Part shown: positions 45,037 to 57,228 of the stretch, in pieces
Position numbering within the stretch: the stretch's first letter is position 1
How the letters are laid out: each line of letters begins with the position of its first letter
Assembly: GCA_039707465.1 (NCBI GenBank)
Contig: CM077651.1
Coordinates: forward strand, 23,797,019 to 23,861,018
Length of the DNA stretch: 64,000 nucleotides
Reading direction: 5' to 3'
From: Rhabdophis nuchalis
Taxonomy: Eukaryota > Chordata > Lepidosauria > Squamata > Natricidae
Program-made: the position numbers and the translations under genes
Notes under the pieces: generated by a model
The model's input: only the letters and a program-made list of their open reading frames with translations
The model's database searches: none
What the model was told of the DNA's origin: nothing

Positions 45037-46329
45037 CCCTATAGTGACATACTGAAGGGAGAAGTTGAAACAATTTATGTCCAGGATATAATGGGGTCTG
45101 TAGATATTTTCTCTGCCCTCTTTCTGGTTCATGCAGTATACAAATCCTCAATGGAAGGCAGGCTGGTTACAATTGTTTTTCTAACTATCCTCTGAAGTCT
45201 GTATCTGTCCTGTTTCATTGCTGTGCCAAAACCAGGCAGTTATAGAGGTACAAATGACAAGTCCCAATAATTCCTCCGTGGAACTGTATCAGCAGGTCCT
45301 TGGGCAGTCTGAGCTTTCTGAGTTGATGCAGGAGGAACATTCTTTGTGGTGCCTTTTTAATGATGGTTCTAATGTTAGGTGTCCATTTCAAATTTTGGGA
45401 GATTCTAAAACTCAGAAACCTGAAGGTCTCTACTGTTAATATTTTATTGTCTAAAATTGCAAGAGATAGTGGAATAGGAAAGCTTCTTTTAAAATCTACC
45501 ATCATCTCTACAGTTTTAAGAGTGTTCAGCTCGATTGTTCTGACTGCTCCGCGGGGGCAGTTATTCTATCTCCCATCTGTGTGCAGACTCATCATGATCC
45601 TGTCTGAAACCAATGACTGTTGTACCATCTGCAAACTTCAATATTTAGCAGAGGGATCCATAGAGGTGCAGTCATTGGTATAGAGATAAAAGAATAATAG
45701 AGAGAGAGAGAGAGCACAGTAATGGAGAGGGTAAGGGAAACAGCATACAGCCCTGGGGGGACTCCTGTGTTAACTGAATGGGTATTCAGTTAATTTTACC
45801 TAGCTTCACCTGCTGCTTCCTATATGTTAGAAATCTTATAATCCATCTATTAGTGTGGTCAGGCACAGCTAGCTGAGTCAGTTTAGAGACTGACTTTATT
45901 TCTGGAATGATGGTGTTGAATGCCGAGTCTGAAGTCTACAAAAAGGACTCTTGCATAGGTCTTTGGGGATTCAAGATGTCTTAAGATGTAGTGTAATGTT
46001 ATGTTGATAGCATCATCTCCCGATATATTTGAGCAGTAGGCCAATTACAAGGGTTCTACCAGCAGAGCCATGATGGTTTTCAGGTGGACCAGCACTAACC
46101 TTTCAAAGGTTTTCATAACTATGGATGTCAGAGCAACTGGTCTGTAGTCATTCAGCTCCTTAGTGGAGGGCTTCTTGGGCATGGGATGATAGTAGAGCAC
46201 CTGAAGCAAGAAGAGTCATAACACATCTCCAGTGATTTATTAAAGATGTGAGTAAAGATGAGGACCAGTCGATCAGCACAGACTTTCAAGCAACTTTTGC
46301 TAATAATTTAGGTGATCCCAGTGGTGAAG

Positions 46330-46585
46330 TTCAATTTTTCTATGGGCATGGCTTGGTGGGTGTGGCAGGGGAAGGATACTGCAAAATCTCCATTCGCACT
46401 CTACTCCAGGGGAGGATACTGCAAAATCCCCATTCCCTCCCCCACTCCTGGTGGAAGGATATTGCAAAATCTCCATTCCCACCTCACTCTGGGGCCAGTC
46501 AGAGGTGGTATTTTCCGGTACTCCGAACTACTCAAAATTTCCGCTGCCGGTTCTCCAGAACCTGCTGAATTTCACCCCTGGCTAA
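46330..46585. mobile_element. ggttcg-family MITE relative (CAGTGGTGAAGTTCA)
   Basis: CAGTGGTGAAGTTCAATTTT to CTGAATTTCACCCCTG inverted ends. A GGATACTGCAAAATCYCCATTC unit is repeated three times inside. Confidence 0.6.
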
Positions 46586-47697
46586 TCTCTTTCCCCATAA
46601 ATATGAGTAATGTGGAAAATGCATGAGATAATAGAAAATGCACGAGATAGCAGATGCAGTTCGTATCTTGATCTGGAAGATATGTCCAGACAGATATTTG
46701 GAATCCATATGATGAGCTACAGCACCAGATGTATTTCTACTCCTCATAAATCAGAATTTTATGACAAGCTCAAGTTCATAAGAAAGCTTCATCAGACCTT
46801 TCTCCACTATGATATGCAACCCTAAATGGCTCCCTATCGTGCTTCCTTTTATTTATAGGGGATTAAAAATACACCCTTATTTGTTTGAATAACCATGGTC
46901 TCTCCTCAACACAGGTATGTGGATTGGGATATGCTTTGGATCTCAGAAGGAAGCTCATATGACTTTCATTGCTCTCTGTGTTCCTTCCACGAACAACTGT
47001 TTATTTATCCAAACTGTCCCCCAAGAAACTAAGAAAAGTCATGCTCATAGTTGAGGGAATTGCATGCCTCACCATAAAACACTCAAGCTTAGACCCTCAC
47101 AGAGAGGCTGATGTCAGCTTGGGGTAACATCAGAAGGAGATTCATTTAGCATGACTTTTTCACATGCGCTCCAGCTCCCAAGCCAATTTGCCTTTAAGCA
47201 ATGTGTTTTAGTCAGATATGAACAATGTCTAAAAGGTCAGTGATACCCTCCCAGGGAAAAGTTATAAATGAATCTCAATGTCTATGGAGATTCTCCATCA
47301 TCCAGGTCACGGTTTGTCCCAAAGATGCTTTTTTCCAAAAGGCAACTGGACTTTTTGGGTTTTTTTTTTCCTTTGAAAATATTTTGTTAATTGGATGAGA
47401 AGTGAAACCTTTTCAAAGTGGGGGGGGGGGGATGAGGAGGTTCAGTTGTCTTTTGGAAAATGCACTTTTGGGAATCTCAAAGTCAGTAAATGAGAAAGCA
47501 ATGCATGAAATTCTGCTTTTTTGGGGTAGTTTTTGGCTTGATTAATTGATTACATACCATTTAGTTGCTATCAGCTCTAAGTAACCACATACCACATTGG
47601 GAGGTTTCAGTAACAGATAAAACCATTCCCGTGTAATTATTTAGACAATATTAAATTATCTTTTTATTATGTTTTTCACATTGTTTAGAATATTCTC
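46586..47697. other. Intergenic sequence, nothing recognised
   Basis: GAAAAT-type phrases and a G run at 47421 only. No coding match or repeat ends. Confidence 0.3.
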
Positions 47698-47925
47698 CAA
47701 GAGCCAGTTTAGGATAGTGGTTAAAATACCAGGCTAGAAACTAGGAGACTGTGAATTCTAGTTCCTTTTTATAGACCAGCTGGATGATCTCGGGCCTATA
47801 ACTATCTCTTGGCCCAAGGAAGAAGCAATGGCAAACCACTATTGAAAATGTTGCCAAAAATATTGCAGGAGCTTGTCCAGGCAATAACTAGGTGCCAAAG
47901 TCTGATATAAAGGAATCCCCCCAAA
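47698..47925 (+). mobile_element. tRNA-derived SINE (GTGGTTAAAATACCAGGCTAG family)
   Basis: GGATAGTGGTTAAAATACC, GAAACTAGGAGACTGTGAA and AGCTGGATGATCTCGGGCC. The sister copy is at 58427. Confidence 0.65.
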
Positions 47926-48127
47926 GCATATTTTCCAATACTGCAGGTTATTGTTTTGCCTTCTCATATAGTGTAAATCATAAACAATTTCTTAAATCTT
48001 TTGAACAGTGGTTTGTTAATTTTTACAATAAATAGGTATAGTTAAGACTGCCTGCCTGCCTATCTATAATGCTCGATCCATGCATGCTTCCATCCAGTCC
48101 TCTCTCTCTTTCTCTCTCTCTCTTTCT

Positions 48128-48690
48128 TGATGCATAAAGGTAAAGGTTCCCCTCACACATATGTGCTAGCTGTTCCCAACTCTAGGGATGGTTCTCAGAG
48201 CCAGTGCTGTCCGAAGATGTCTCCATAATCATGGGATCAGCATGACTAAACGCCAAAGGCGCATGGAACGCTATTTCCTTCCCACCAAAGGAACGATAGA
48301 GCCTCAGCTAAATTAGATAGGTTTTAATGGGAATTTTAGCACAGGTTTGTCATTTAATTTCTTAACTTTTGTATATTTGTTATTTATTTATTGTTTTTTA
48401 ATGTCCTGTGCACCGCCCAGAGTCCGTCCCGACGGAGATTGGTGCGTTTTACAAATCGAATAAATAAAATAATAAATAAAATAAAATAAAGGTGGTCCCT
48501 ATTTTTCTATTTGCGTTTTTACATGCTTTTGAACTGCTAGGTTGGCAGAAGCTGGGACAAGTAACGGGAGCTCACTCCGTTACGTGGCACTAGGGATTCG
48601 AACCGCTGAACCGCCGACCTTTCTGATAGACAAACTCAGCATCTTAGCCACTGAGCTGTATTTGTATAGTGTGTGTGTGTGTGTGTGTGT
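48128..48690 (-). mobile_element. Sauria-type SINE, antisense, split by an L2 3' end
   Basis: AGGTAAAGGTTCCCCTCAC ... GATGTCTCCATAATCATGGG, interrupted at about 48306-48482 by an L2 3' UTR (CTGTGCACCGCCCAGAGTCC). It resumes to the reverse tRNA-like head with GGGATTCGAACCGCTGAACC. Confidence 0.75.
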
Positions 48691-49640
48691 GTGAAAACAG
48701 AAACCCTCTTTTCTGCTGCATCTGTCTGTTTTCAGCAGGGTATTACCTTGTTAATACCACTGTAATCTGTTGACAGTCCTCCTAAGCTATCAGGAGATAC
48801 CAACAAGTGTTTTCTTATTTAAAGAGGGGCATGGCAATGGTGATGACATACATATGTCTAAATTCTACCCAGAATCCAGGTAAGCTAGGAAAACATCTGT
48901 AACTATCCATTATGAAGATTATAATGCCTATAGACTGTAAGGGAATAGAAATACAAAATCACATTTTTCTTTACAGTGAAAAACTTTTACTTCTTTACAC
49001 TGTGGTTCTTCAACACATTTTTCATTTGTTTTAATTAAATTCCATCTTACAGATTGTTAATGCCATGCAGAGAAAAAAGAGAGAATATTGTTTTTAGAGT
49101 GAATCTTCCCTAATCCCATTATGATATTATATGACTTTGTGAGACAGTGGTGGGTTATTTTAAATTTAAAAAAAGAAATGTGACATGACCATAATTAATT
49201 GTAAAGGCATTTTGCCATAATTCCTATAGTAAATTGCTGTCTCTTGTCAGGCATTAGTTTGTATGAATATGCAAGAGGATATTTGGATATTTCCCAAATA
49301 AACAGAAATGTATCATTTTTTTAAAAAAAATGACAGAAATATATAAAATACAAAATACAATAAACGAACCACTTAAAAAACAAAAACAAAATGTATACTT
49401 TTGATTGATAGTTAAAATGACTAATCCTTTGGAAAATTCATGTTTGCATGCTACTTTGAAGGCAGAGTGTATTTTTTATTGTATTATCTTTCTGTAATAT
49501 TTTCTTGAAAAACAGTGTGAAGTTAACATGATTTTTTTCCCCTCTAGGATGAGACAAAGAATAAAATGTGTGGTTTCTTTCTACTGCTATTCTAAACATG
49601 GGATGAGACTCAATTAAAGCCTTGGCAATCTAATCAAATA
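48691..49640. other. Intergenic sequence, nothing recognised
   Basis: A (TG)n run is just upstream at 48672-48692; the rest is AT-rich and unassigned. Confidence 0.3.
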
Positions 49641-50207
49641 CAGATAGTCCTTGAGTTACGACCACAATGGAGCCCAAACTTCATGTTGTTAAATGAGACA
49701 TGTGTTAAGTGAGTTTTGCCCCATTTTACAACTTTTCTTGCTATAGTCATTAAGTGAATCACTGCAGTTCATAAGTTAGTAATGGTTGTTTAGTGTGTCT
49801 GGCTTCCCCATTGGCTTTACTTGTCAGATCACAAAAGGGGATCACGCTAGTAGCGGGTTGCCAATTTTTTACTACTGGTTCGGGCACGTTTGCGCGCGTG
49901 CTGCTTCTGCGCATGTGCAGAAGTGTCTGGGCAGGTGGGCGGAGCCTTCCACTGCCACTACTACAGGTTCGCCTGATCCAGGCTGAACTGGGAGCAAGCC
50001 ACTTCTGAATCAGGTGTGTTCATTCACATCTAAGCAAATGGAATCATGTGATGGTCATACATTTGAACCTGTTGCCAAGCATCTGAATTCTGATCACACG
50101 ATCCTGGGGATGCCACAAAGGTAGCATGTGAAATAAGTCACATTTTCCAGTGCCGCTGTAACTTTGAATAGTCACTAAACAAACTGTTGTAAGTTGAGGA
50201 TTACCTG
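49641..50207 (+). mobile_element. Mariner-like MITE 1 with TA flanks and nested ggttcg-family MITE
   Basis: CAGATAGTCCTTGAGTTACG to GAGGATTACCTG between TA dinucleotides. The nested piece at about 49847-50010 reads CTACTGGTTCGGGCACG ... TACAGGTTCGCCTG. Confidence 0.8.
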
Positions 50208-51095
50208 TACAGCTTCTGTAGCAAGAAGCTTAGATTAATTCCAAGTTACGTAATATTCGTAATTATTATTTTTCCTTAGGATGAGGTCGAAGGTAAGGAG
50301 AAATTGTTCATACCATTGGTAGGACAAGCCTTAGTTTGCTTTCATCAGTTGTCACAAGCAAATTACCTTCGGTTCAGTGAAGGATATTGATGCAATCGAA
50401 AGGGCTTTCTTTAAATTTGTTCAAATCAAAGGGAAGAGAAAATAATAGAGGATCAGAATCAAAAGAGACAGAAGACCTCCGTTCTTAATATAGTTTCCGT
50501 CTTCCTGAAGGACAGGATATTTGTTCCATCGAGTGATTCTTAAGAGGAAGTGGAAAGGGTCAGGTTGCAATCTGAGCTCAATAAAGACCTAGGACCTTGT
50601 GATGTGAGCGGTAAGAAATGCCAAGCCAATTGCCTAGTGTTTTCTTTTGCTAAGCTTTGAAACGTTGAGCGGTAGGAATCCCATTTCCCCATTGAAGGGA
50701 ATACTCGCTTTCCTTTGCCTCCTGAAATCAAGGGAGCTCTTGTCCTTTACCATCTTACAGTCAGGAGACGGTGTATGACAGTTGGCTTCCATTTCAGACC
50801 AGTCCATTAGGGTGGGGAGGGGTGGAACCTTCATTGGCAACTGGTGGTTTGCAGCCATTGGTCTCCTGCCAAGGAGAAAGCGAAAAGAGAGAAGGGTGTT
50901 GATTTCATGCCTACTTTGGCCTGGGCTACTGTGCGCCTGCATAGGTTTACAAGAATCTGCAGTTCAAAGAGATGACATCATTCTCAGCTGCCTGTCTCCA
51001 CTCATGATTCTACAGCAATAAACAGCCCTGGAGAAAATGCCCCTCATTGCAAAAGTATCATCATTCGGTCCTTCTTTGGGTTTTATCATTCAAGG
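50208..51095. other. Intergenic sequence, nothing recognised
   Basis: No coding match despite several short open frames; no repeat boundaries seen. Confidence 0.3.
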
Positions 51096-51100
51096 ACTTC

Positions 51101-51682
51101 TGTTCTGACCGAGGCTTCCCAAGAGCCTGAAGCAAACTCCTTGTCCCGACAAAAAACCCCTTTTTATTAATTTACTGTGAATTCTGTTCATTCACATCTA
51201 GCAAATTCTTTCAAGGGAGGATTTACAATCACAGACCTTATCTGGCTTAGAGAGCTGCCAGATTGATATCTGCAAAACTTGGCAAGGTGGCTCGGAGAGT
51301 TAGGAACCAATTAAGCGAACTAATTATCTCCTGCAAACTCCACTCCCCTTTCGCTCCTCTTTTATTTCCTCTGGGAGGGGCAATTCATCGTCCACCTGTG
51401 GCCTTAGTCCCAAGTCCACCTCTGTTCTTTAGCTGTTCCCTTCATCAGGAAGTTCTGCACATGTGCACACTGGGAACAGGTTCCAGCTGTTTGTCTGGCT
51501 CACTGATGTCTGACTCTGAAGGCAGCTGATAACTGTCAGACGGCTCTGGCCCCCTCTCTGCCTCTGACACAGAGCCCTCATCAATGCCTTCCCCAGACTC
51601 CAGGACTGGCCCATGTCCCTCCCCAACCTCCTCACTGTTCGAATTTGCCGCCAGCTCTGCTGGCCACTGGCAGGTCATAACA
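51101..51682 (-). mobile_element. Solo LTR, antisense, with TATA and AATAAA signals
   Basis: On the minus strand TGTTATGACC ... CAGAACA (TG...CA, 582 bp). AAATAAAAGAGG (TATA-like) near 51365 and AATAAAAAGG near 51165 fit U3-R order. Flanks ACTTC / GCTTC match at four of five bases. Its ends resemble the LTR at 30616. No internal genes. Confidence 0.75.
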
Positions 51683-51796
51683 GCTTCTTATAACAGAAGA
51701 ATAAGGCAATAACACTTTACTGCTAGAGAGGTTCAGGCAAATGCATACAAAATATATTTAAGAGAATGATTTGAATAGGTGGTATTTCACTTCTGA

Positions 51797-51990
51797 TTTA
51801 GAATAGAATAACAGAGTTGGAAGGGACCTTGGACGTCTTCTAGTCCTACCCCTTGCTTAAGCAGGAAGCCCTATACCATTTCAGATGAATGATTGTCCAA
51901 TCTCTTCTTAAAAACTTCCAGTGTTGGAGCATTCACAACTTCAGGAGGCAGGTTGTTCCATCGATTAATTGTTCTAACTGTCAGGAAATG
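51797..51990 (-). mobile_element. CR1 LINE 3' end, antisense
   Basis: AACAGAGTTGGAAGGGACCT, CCTTGCTTAAGCAGGAAGCC and CAGGAGGCAGGTTGTTCCAT: the reverse of the CR1 tail seen at 16018. Confidence 0.85.
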
Positions 51991-52322
51991 CAGGTGGTCC
52001 TCAACTTGCAACCACAACTGACCCCCAAACTTCTGTTGCTAAGTAAGACAGTTAAGTGAATTTTGCTATGTTTTAGGACCTTTCTTGCCACAATTATTAA
52101 GTGTATCACCGCAGTTGATAAGTTAGTAACCCAGTTGTTAAATGAATCTGGTTTCCTCTTTGACTTTGCTTGTCAGAAGGTTACAAAAGTGGACAATGTG
52201 ACCCCAGGATGCTGCAACAGTCATAAGTATGAACCAGCTGCCAAGCATCTGAATGGTGATCATGTGATCATGGAACTGTTGCAAAGGTCCTAACTATGAA
52301 AAATGGTCATAGGTCACATTCT
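51991..52322 (+). mobile_element. Mariner-like MITE 1, right end lost
   Basis: CAGGTGGTCCTCAACTTGCA ... GGTCATAGGTCACATT, then cut by the L3-like LINE. Confidence 0.75.
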
Positions 52323-53025
52323 CAGGAACTCAGGAAGCTCAAACTGCCCTAGGAGCTGCTGACACAGTTCTACAGTGAAATTATTGAGTCAGTCATCTGC
52401 ACCTCTATAACTGTCTGGTTTCTCTATAACTGTCTGCAACCCAACAAGACAGACACAGACTTCAGAGGATAATTAGAACTGCAGAACAATTACTGCCAAC
52501 TTGCCTTCCATTGAGGACCTGTATACTGCATGAAAAAGAGGGCTGTGAAAATATCTACAGACCCCTCACATCCTGGATATAAATTGTTTCAACTCCTACC
52601 CTCAAAACGGCACTATAAGGTACTGCACACCAGAACAACTAGACACAAGAACAGTTTCCCCCCCCCGAATGCCATCACTCTGCTAAACAAATGATTCCCT
52701 CAACCCTGTCAAACCATTCACTAAGGCTGCATTACTGTTACTATTAGTCTTCTCATCATTCCTATCACCCATTTCTTCCTACTTCTGACTGTATGACTGC
52801 AACTTTGTTGCTTGTATCCTTAAGATTTATATTGATATTGATTGTTTCCTGATTGCTTATTTGTACCCTATGACTATCATTAAGTGCTGTACCTTATGAT
52901 TCTTGACAAATGTATCTTGCCTTTTTATGTACCCTGAGAGCCTATGCACCAAAGGCAAATTCCTTGTGTGTCTAATCACACTTGGCCAATAAAGAATTCT
53001 ATTCTATTCTATTCTATTCTATTTC
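52323..53025 (+). mobile_element. CR1/L3-like LINE 3' end with (ATTCT)n tail
   Basis: TTGAGTCAGTCATCTGCACC, CCTCACATCCTGGATATAAA and TTCCTTGTGTGTCTAATCAC, ending AATAAAGAATTCTATTCTATT. Confidence 0.8.
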
Positions 53026-54080
53026 CTATTTTGACCTATCATTTTGACACACACAGGCCCACATAAATTTTGATAAGCCAATGCAAAGCCTGAGGCAATT
53101 TACAAACAACAAAAACCCATATGGAATATTGTTTTAGTAGGCGAGGTTTTTTTTTTTGCAAGTGGCCATTGCAGACGTAAGAATGTCTTCATCTTTTTGG
53201 AAATGTGAATCCTAAAGAGGCAGACTCGCCCTGAGAGATCTTTACGGCTGCTGTGAGGAGGCTTTGCACTGGCTTTACACAATTTTGATGGCTATGTAAT
53301 CTGCCAGATACACATGCTAGTATCTTAGGTTCAAATGGAATTACTTGGCAAAACAAGGCGGGAGGGGTGTGCCTGTCTATATGTGTGTGTCCATAACGTG
53401 TCAAAATGAGAGGTACCTTCAAGAGGAGTTGGGAAGCTGACATCTAAGAAGGCAAGGCAACCTTATTAGCATGATGAATTTGATACTGCATTCCAAGCCT
53501 CTGATGTCTCGTATTCTGTACTCATACTTGGCAAATAGGCTTCTCAGCCTTGAGAAACTTGACTGGCGATGGCTCAGTTATATTTCATCTCCCGTTCCCA
53601 AGAATCAGGAGACATAGCCATTCTCATCTGGTCTTTATTAAAGAAGTTTTCTGTGTAGGATATATGGACATTTCTAAATTTAGATTTTCTTTACAGTAGA
53701 TGCAACATCATGGGACGTGATAGGATACAACACAGCTCCATTTGCAGGTTTAGAAAAAGATCATGTGTTGACATTCAGACTGAGTGAAAAAAAAAGGTGC
53801 TGCTTTGATCAATATAAGTTTTAAATGATTTAAAAAAAAAGAAATCAGTGTATCATGGGAAGGACCCTATGGTAGAGCTGAAATTCATGCTTATGAGATT
53901 CAGTTTTTGTCTTCACTGCTTTAAAAAGAATATTGGGAGATCAGTGCAATGCAGAGCTGATGAGCAATCATGCATGTTGACTCCTCTTGAAGGAAAGTTG
54001 TTTTATAAATCAAGTACTGAGTTTTTACATATTTCCAGTGCAAAGAAAAGAAACATTTCGTGTTTTCAAGCCACTATTTA
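53026..54080. other. Intergenic sequence, nothing recognised
   Basis: The 78-codon open frame at 53848-54084 has no recognised relative and no supporting signals. Confidence 0.3.
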
Positions 54081-55135
54081 TTGAGGTGGCTTTATTCTTC
54101 AATATCTTCATAAACAGTTTAGGTGTGGGATAGAAGGAGAACTCATCAAATTTGCAGACAGCACCAAACTTGCAGGAATAGACAACACCCCAAAAGTTTC
54201 TTAAGTTTTAGATGATTCTCAACAGAACATTGGGCTCTATCTAAAAAAAGAAAATTTAGTGTAGAGAAAAGTTTTTACACCTAGGCAAGAAAAATCAAAT
54301 GTACAGGTACAGATTAGGTGAAACCTGGCTCAATAGCAGTAACTGTGAGAGAGATCTTGGAGTCCTAGTGGACCATCATTTAAATAGGAGCCAGCAGTGT
54401 GCTGCAGCTACCCAAAAAGCCAATGCAATCCTAAACTGCATTAACAGAGGGATAAAATCAAGATCATGTGGAGTGTTAGTACTGCTTTACAAAGCCTTCA
54501 TAAAACCATAGTTGGAATACTGCATCCAGTTTTGGTCACCACAATATAAAAAAAAGAAAGATGTTGAGATTTGAAAAGAGTGCAGACAAGAGCAACAAAG
54601 ATGACTAGGAGGTTGGAGGCTACAACATACGACGAACGGTTGCAGGAATTGGGTATATCTAGTCTAGGGAAAAGAAGAACTGGGGGTGACACAATAGCAG
54701 TGTTCCAATATTTGAGGGGCTTCCACAAAGAAGAGGAAGTCAATCTATTTTCCAAAGCACCAGGAGGCAAGTCAACAAGTAATGGATGGAAACCAATCAA
54801 GGAGAGGAGCAACCTCGAACTAAGAAAACAATTCCTGGCAGTCAGAACAATCAACCAATGGCTTACCTTCAGAAGTTGTGGATGCTCCATCACTGGAGGC
54901 TTTTAAAAAGAGGTTGAACAACCATTTGTTTGAAATGATATAGGCAGGGGTTCCCAAACTTGGCAACTTGAAGACTTGTGGACTTCAACTCCCAGAATTC
55001 TCCAGCCAGCAGAGCTGGCTGGAGAATTCTGGGAGTTGAAGTCCACAAGTCTTCAAGTTGCCAAGTTTGGGAACCCCTGATATAGGGTCTCCTTGCTTGA
55101 GCAGGGATTTGGACTAGATTCTAGAAGATCTCTAA
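54081..55135 (+). mobile_element. CR1 LINE ORF2 C terminus and 3' end, split by a palindromic MITE
   Basis: Frames read RDLGVLVDHHLNRSQQC, VLVLLYKAFIKP, YDERLQELGISSLGKRR, GDTIAVFQYLRGF and SNLELRKQFLAVRT. These are CR1 ORF2 end motifs broken by stops and frameshifts. The tail GGACTAGATTCTAGAAGA follows the nested hairpin. Confidence 0.85.
54945..55079. mobile_element. Palindromic hAT MITE in CR1
   Basis: Arms CAGGGGTTCCCAAACTTGG, almost identical to the 21696 copy. Flanks GATATAGG / ATATAGGG give a 7-8 bp TSD. Younger than the CR1 insertion. Confidence 0.92.
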
Positions 55136-55139
55136 AGTC

Positions 55140-56440
55140 TATGTTATTCAGCACCGGAAAATTTTTACATTTGTTTTAAAATGAGATGTGACGGGACAGT
55201 TTTCTGACAAGTTCACAAATACAGTGGGCAAGAGAGGAATAGAGTGTGAGAATCTGAATTCTTCCCTCACTAACCTTGTCATACTGCTTTATGATAGACA
55301 CTTTTCTTCTCAGATCGTCTTCACAAGTGGAAATCTATTTGCATATGCTCCTTTCCCCAGATAAGCCTTAGGCAATTTGGTGCCCTTCAATTGTTTTGAT
55401 CCAGCAGGAATTATGAGATTGAACATATTGAGGAGGTACTTAGTTGGGGAATCTCTGCATAAGATGATTGATAAGCATTTGGAAAATTCCAGCGCATACC
55501 ACTGCTAAATCCTTATCCTTAAAGTCGATTGGTGGAACCTTTGTTACTGTCTCTAAATTTCCACGTCAATGCTGTAATTTAATTACTTTTACTTTCCCCT
55601 TTCATCTGCTTAAACAGCTGTTGGGATAACAGCCCCCCCCTTTCCATAGGCTTTAAATACCTTATTGCTGTGTCCTGCCAGAGTAGAAATAATGGGATCA
55701 AAGGAGCAGCATAACTGACATAGATATTGGTTTCCATTGTTTAGTTCCACGTTGTGTAAAGCAGTGAACTGTCATTTCCAGTCCACAGGGTCAGGAAGTC
55801 AGAGAGAGTGAAAAGGAAAGCATATCAAACAAACTGTTCTTTTTAGCCATCTGCTTACAGCTATTTATTTTTTTTGCAATACTTAAATTAAAGCAATAAA
55901 TGCCATGTTCTGGTAAGAGGGAAACATTCAGAAAGTGTTTTGTGCTGATTCTATAAGGAACCTTAACAGGATACAACTGTCAGGTTTAAGAACATCACTT
56001 CCCATTTTTAAAAGCTTCACATTCCATTTCCAGGTAGACATTCACTTGGGTGACTTGATTGCATGGGAGAAGTCTTGAGAAGGCCTGGAAATGACGGCTG
56101 ACTGTCCTACATAACATTCTGTTGGCCAGGAAAGTAGCTAGTTTATGATTTAGGGTCTATTTTAGTTCCCGGAGGGTCATGTCTCTGTAGAAGCTGAGAA
56201 GACTCCCCAATTTCTCTCCCTCCATTCCAATCTCTGCCCAGAAGGCGCTTTCATGCATGGATTAAGAAAAGAATTGAATGAGGTCCTTCCAGTTCTTTCC
56301 TGCTTTTTAAATCCCTGAATAAATAAAATAGGATTATTTATATCACCATATATTTGCATTCTCTATTTTCTGTTTGGCTTCTGTTTTCTAGCCACTTATA
56401 AATGTTATTCCATATTTTATAAAAATCCACACAGACCTAT
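55140..56440. other. Intergenic sequence, nothing recognised
   Basis: No exon-like or repeat-end signals noticed. Confidence 0.3.
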
Positions 56441-56545
56441 TTATAGGCTACTGCACATGCACACAGAGGCAAACCGGCAGTAAAATCGTAAAATTGTGCG
56501 CGCACCAAACCAGAAGCAATGCCGGCAGAAACCCACCCCTGGCAC
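56441..56545 (-). mobile_element. ggttcg-family MITE fragment
   Basis: CATGCACACAGAGGCAAACC, GCACCAAACCAGAAGCAATG and AGAAACCCACCCCTGG: one terminal half only. Confidence 0.6.
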
Positions 56546-56825
56546 CATGGTCTACATCTCCTAGTTTAATCTTGGAGACCCTATCACTGGAATTTAGATG
56601 GTGGTGAGAACTTGGGTAAGATTGGGTTTCTGGAACATCGTAAACCACTCACTTTGCATCGTTGTCCTGTTTATTGCATGCTTCAGCCTGCTTAAACCAT
56701 GAAACGTAGCCTCCACTCAGCCAAAGTTTGCCCACTTTTTTTTACACTTTAGAATCCACCTCCCCAAAATCTAGTACTGAGTGCTTGCAAGAAAAAGAGG
56801 GAAAATATGTGAAAAAAAGTATGCA

Positions 56826-57228
56826 CATCGGAATGGGACAACTTGCCGCAGACAACTTGCCACAGGCAACTCAGCACAGCCCATTCACCATGGCCAACTC
56901 ACCAGGGCCCTCTGGCTGTGGGACAAGTCGCTATAGCCAACTCGCGACAGGAGAACTCGCTGTGGGACAATTCAACAATTCAATTTAATTATTTAAAATA
57001 GTTTAAAAACAGTTTGATTTTTGTCATTCCCATTTCATTTCATCCCTCCTTTCTTTAATGATTCTATTCCACTGTTTCTTCAATATTAGGGTAACTCTTG
57101 TCCCGCCACAAGTTGTCCCATGGTGAACTGGCCATGGCGAATTGTCTCATGACGAGTTGGCCATGACGAGTCTACTGTGGTGAGTTGGCCATGGAGAGTT
57201 GACTGTGGCGAGTTGTTGTAGACACCCC
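56826..57228. mobile_element. Foldback-like element, second copy
   Basis: Left array of GGGACAACTTGCC, GGCCAACTCACC and CCAACTCGCGACAGG; AT-rich core with CCTTTCTTTAATGATTCTAT; right array of inverted motifs (GAGTTGGCCATGACGAG). Same layout and core as 7240-7590. Confidence 0.7.

Larger units (their letters stand above)
43612..46240 (-). mobile_element. CR1/L3-like LINE with pentamer tail, RT fragments, two nested insertions
   Basis: The 3' end at 43612 has AATAGAACAG-type repeats and CTTTATTGGCCAAGTGT. RT pieces on the minus strand at 45215-45505 (VETFRFLSFRISQNLKW, KKAPQRMFLLHQLRK) and further remnants to about 46240. Interrupted by an L2 copy (43890-44555) and a hAT MITE (44627-45036). 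Many frameshifts. Confidence 0.7.
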
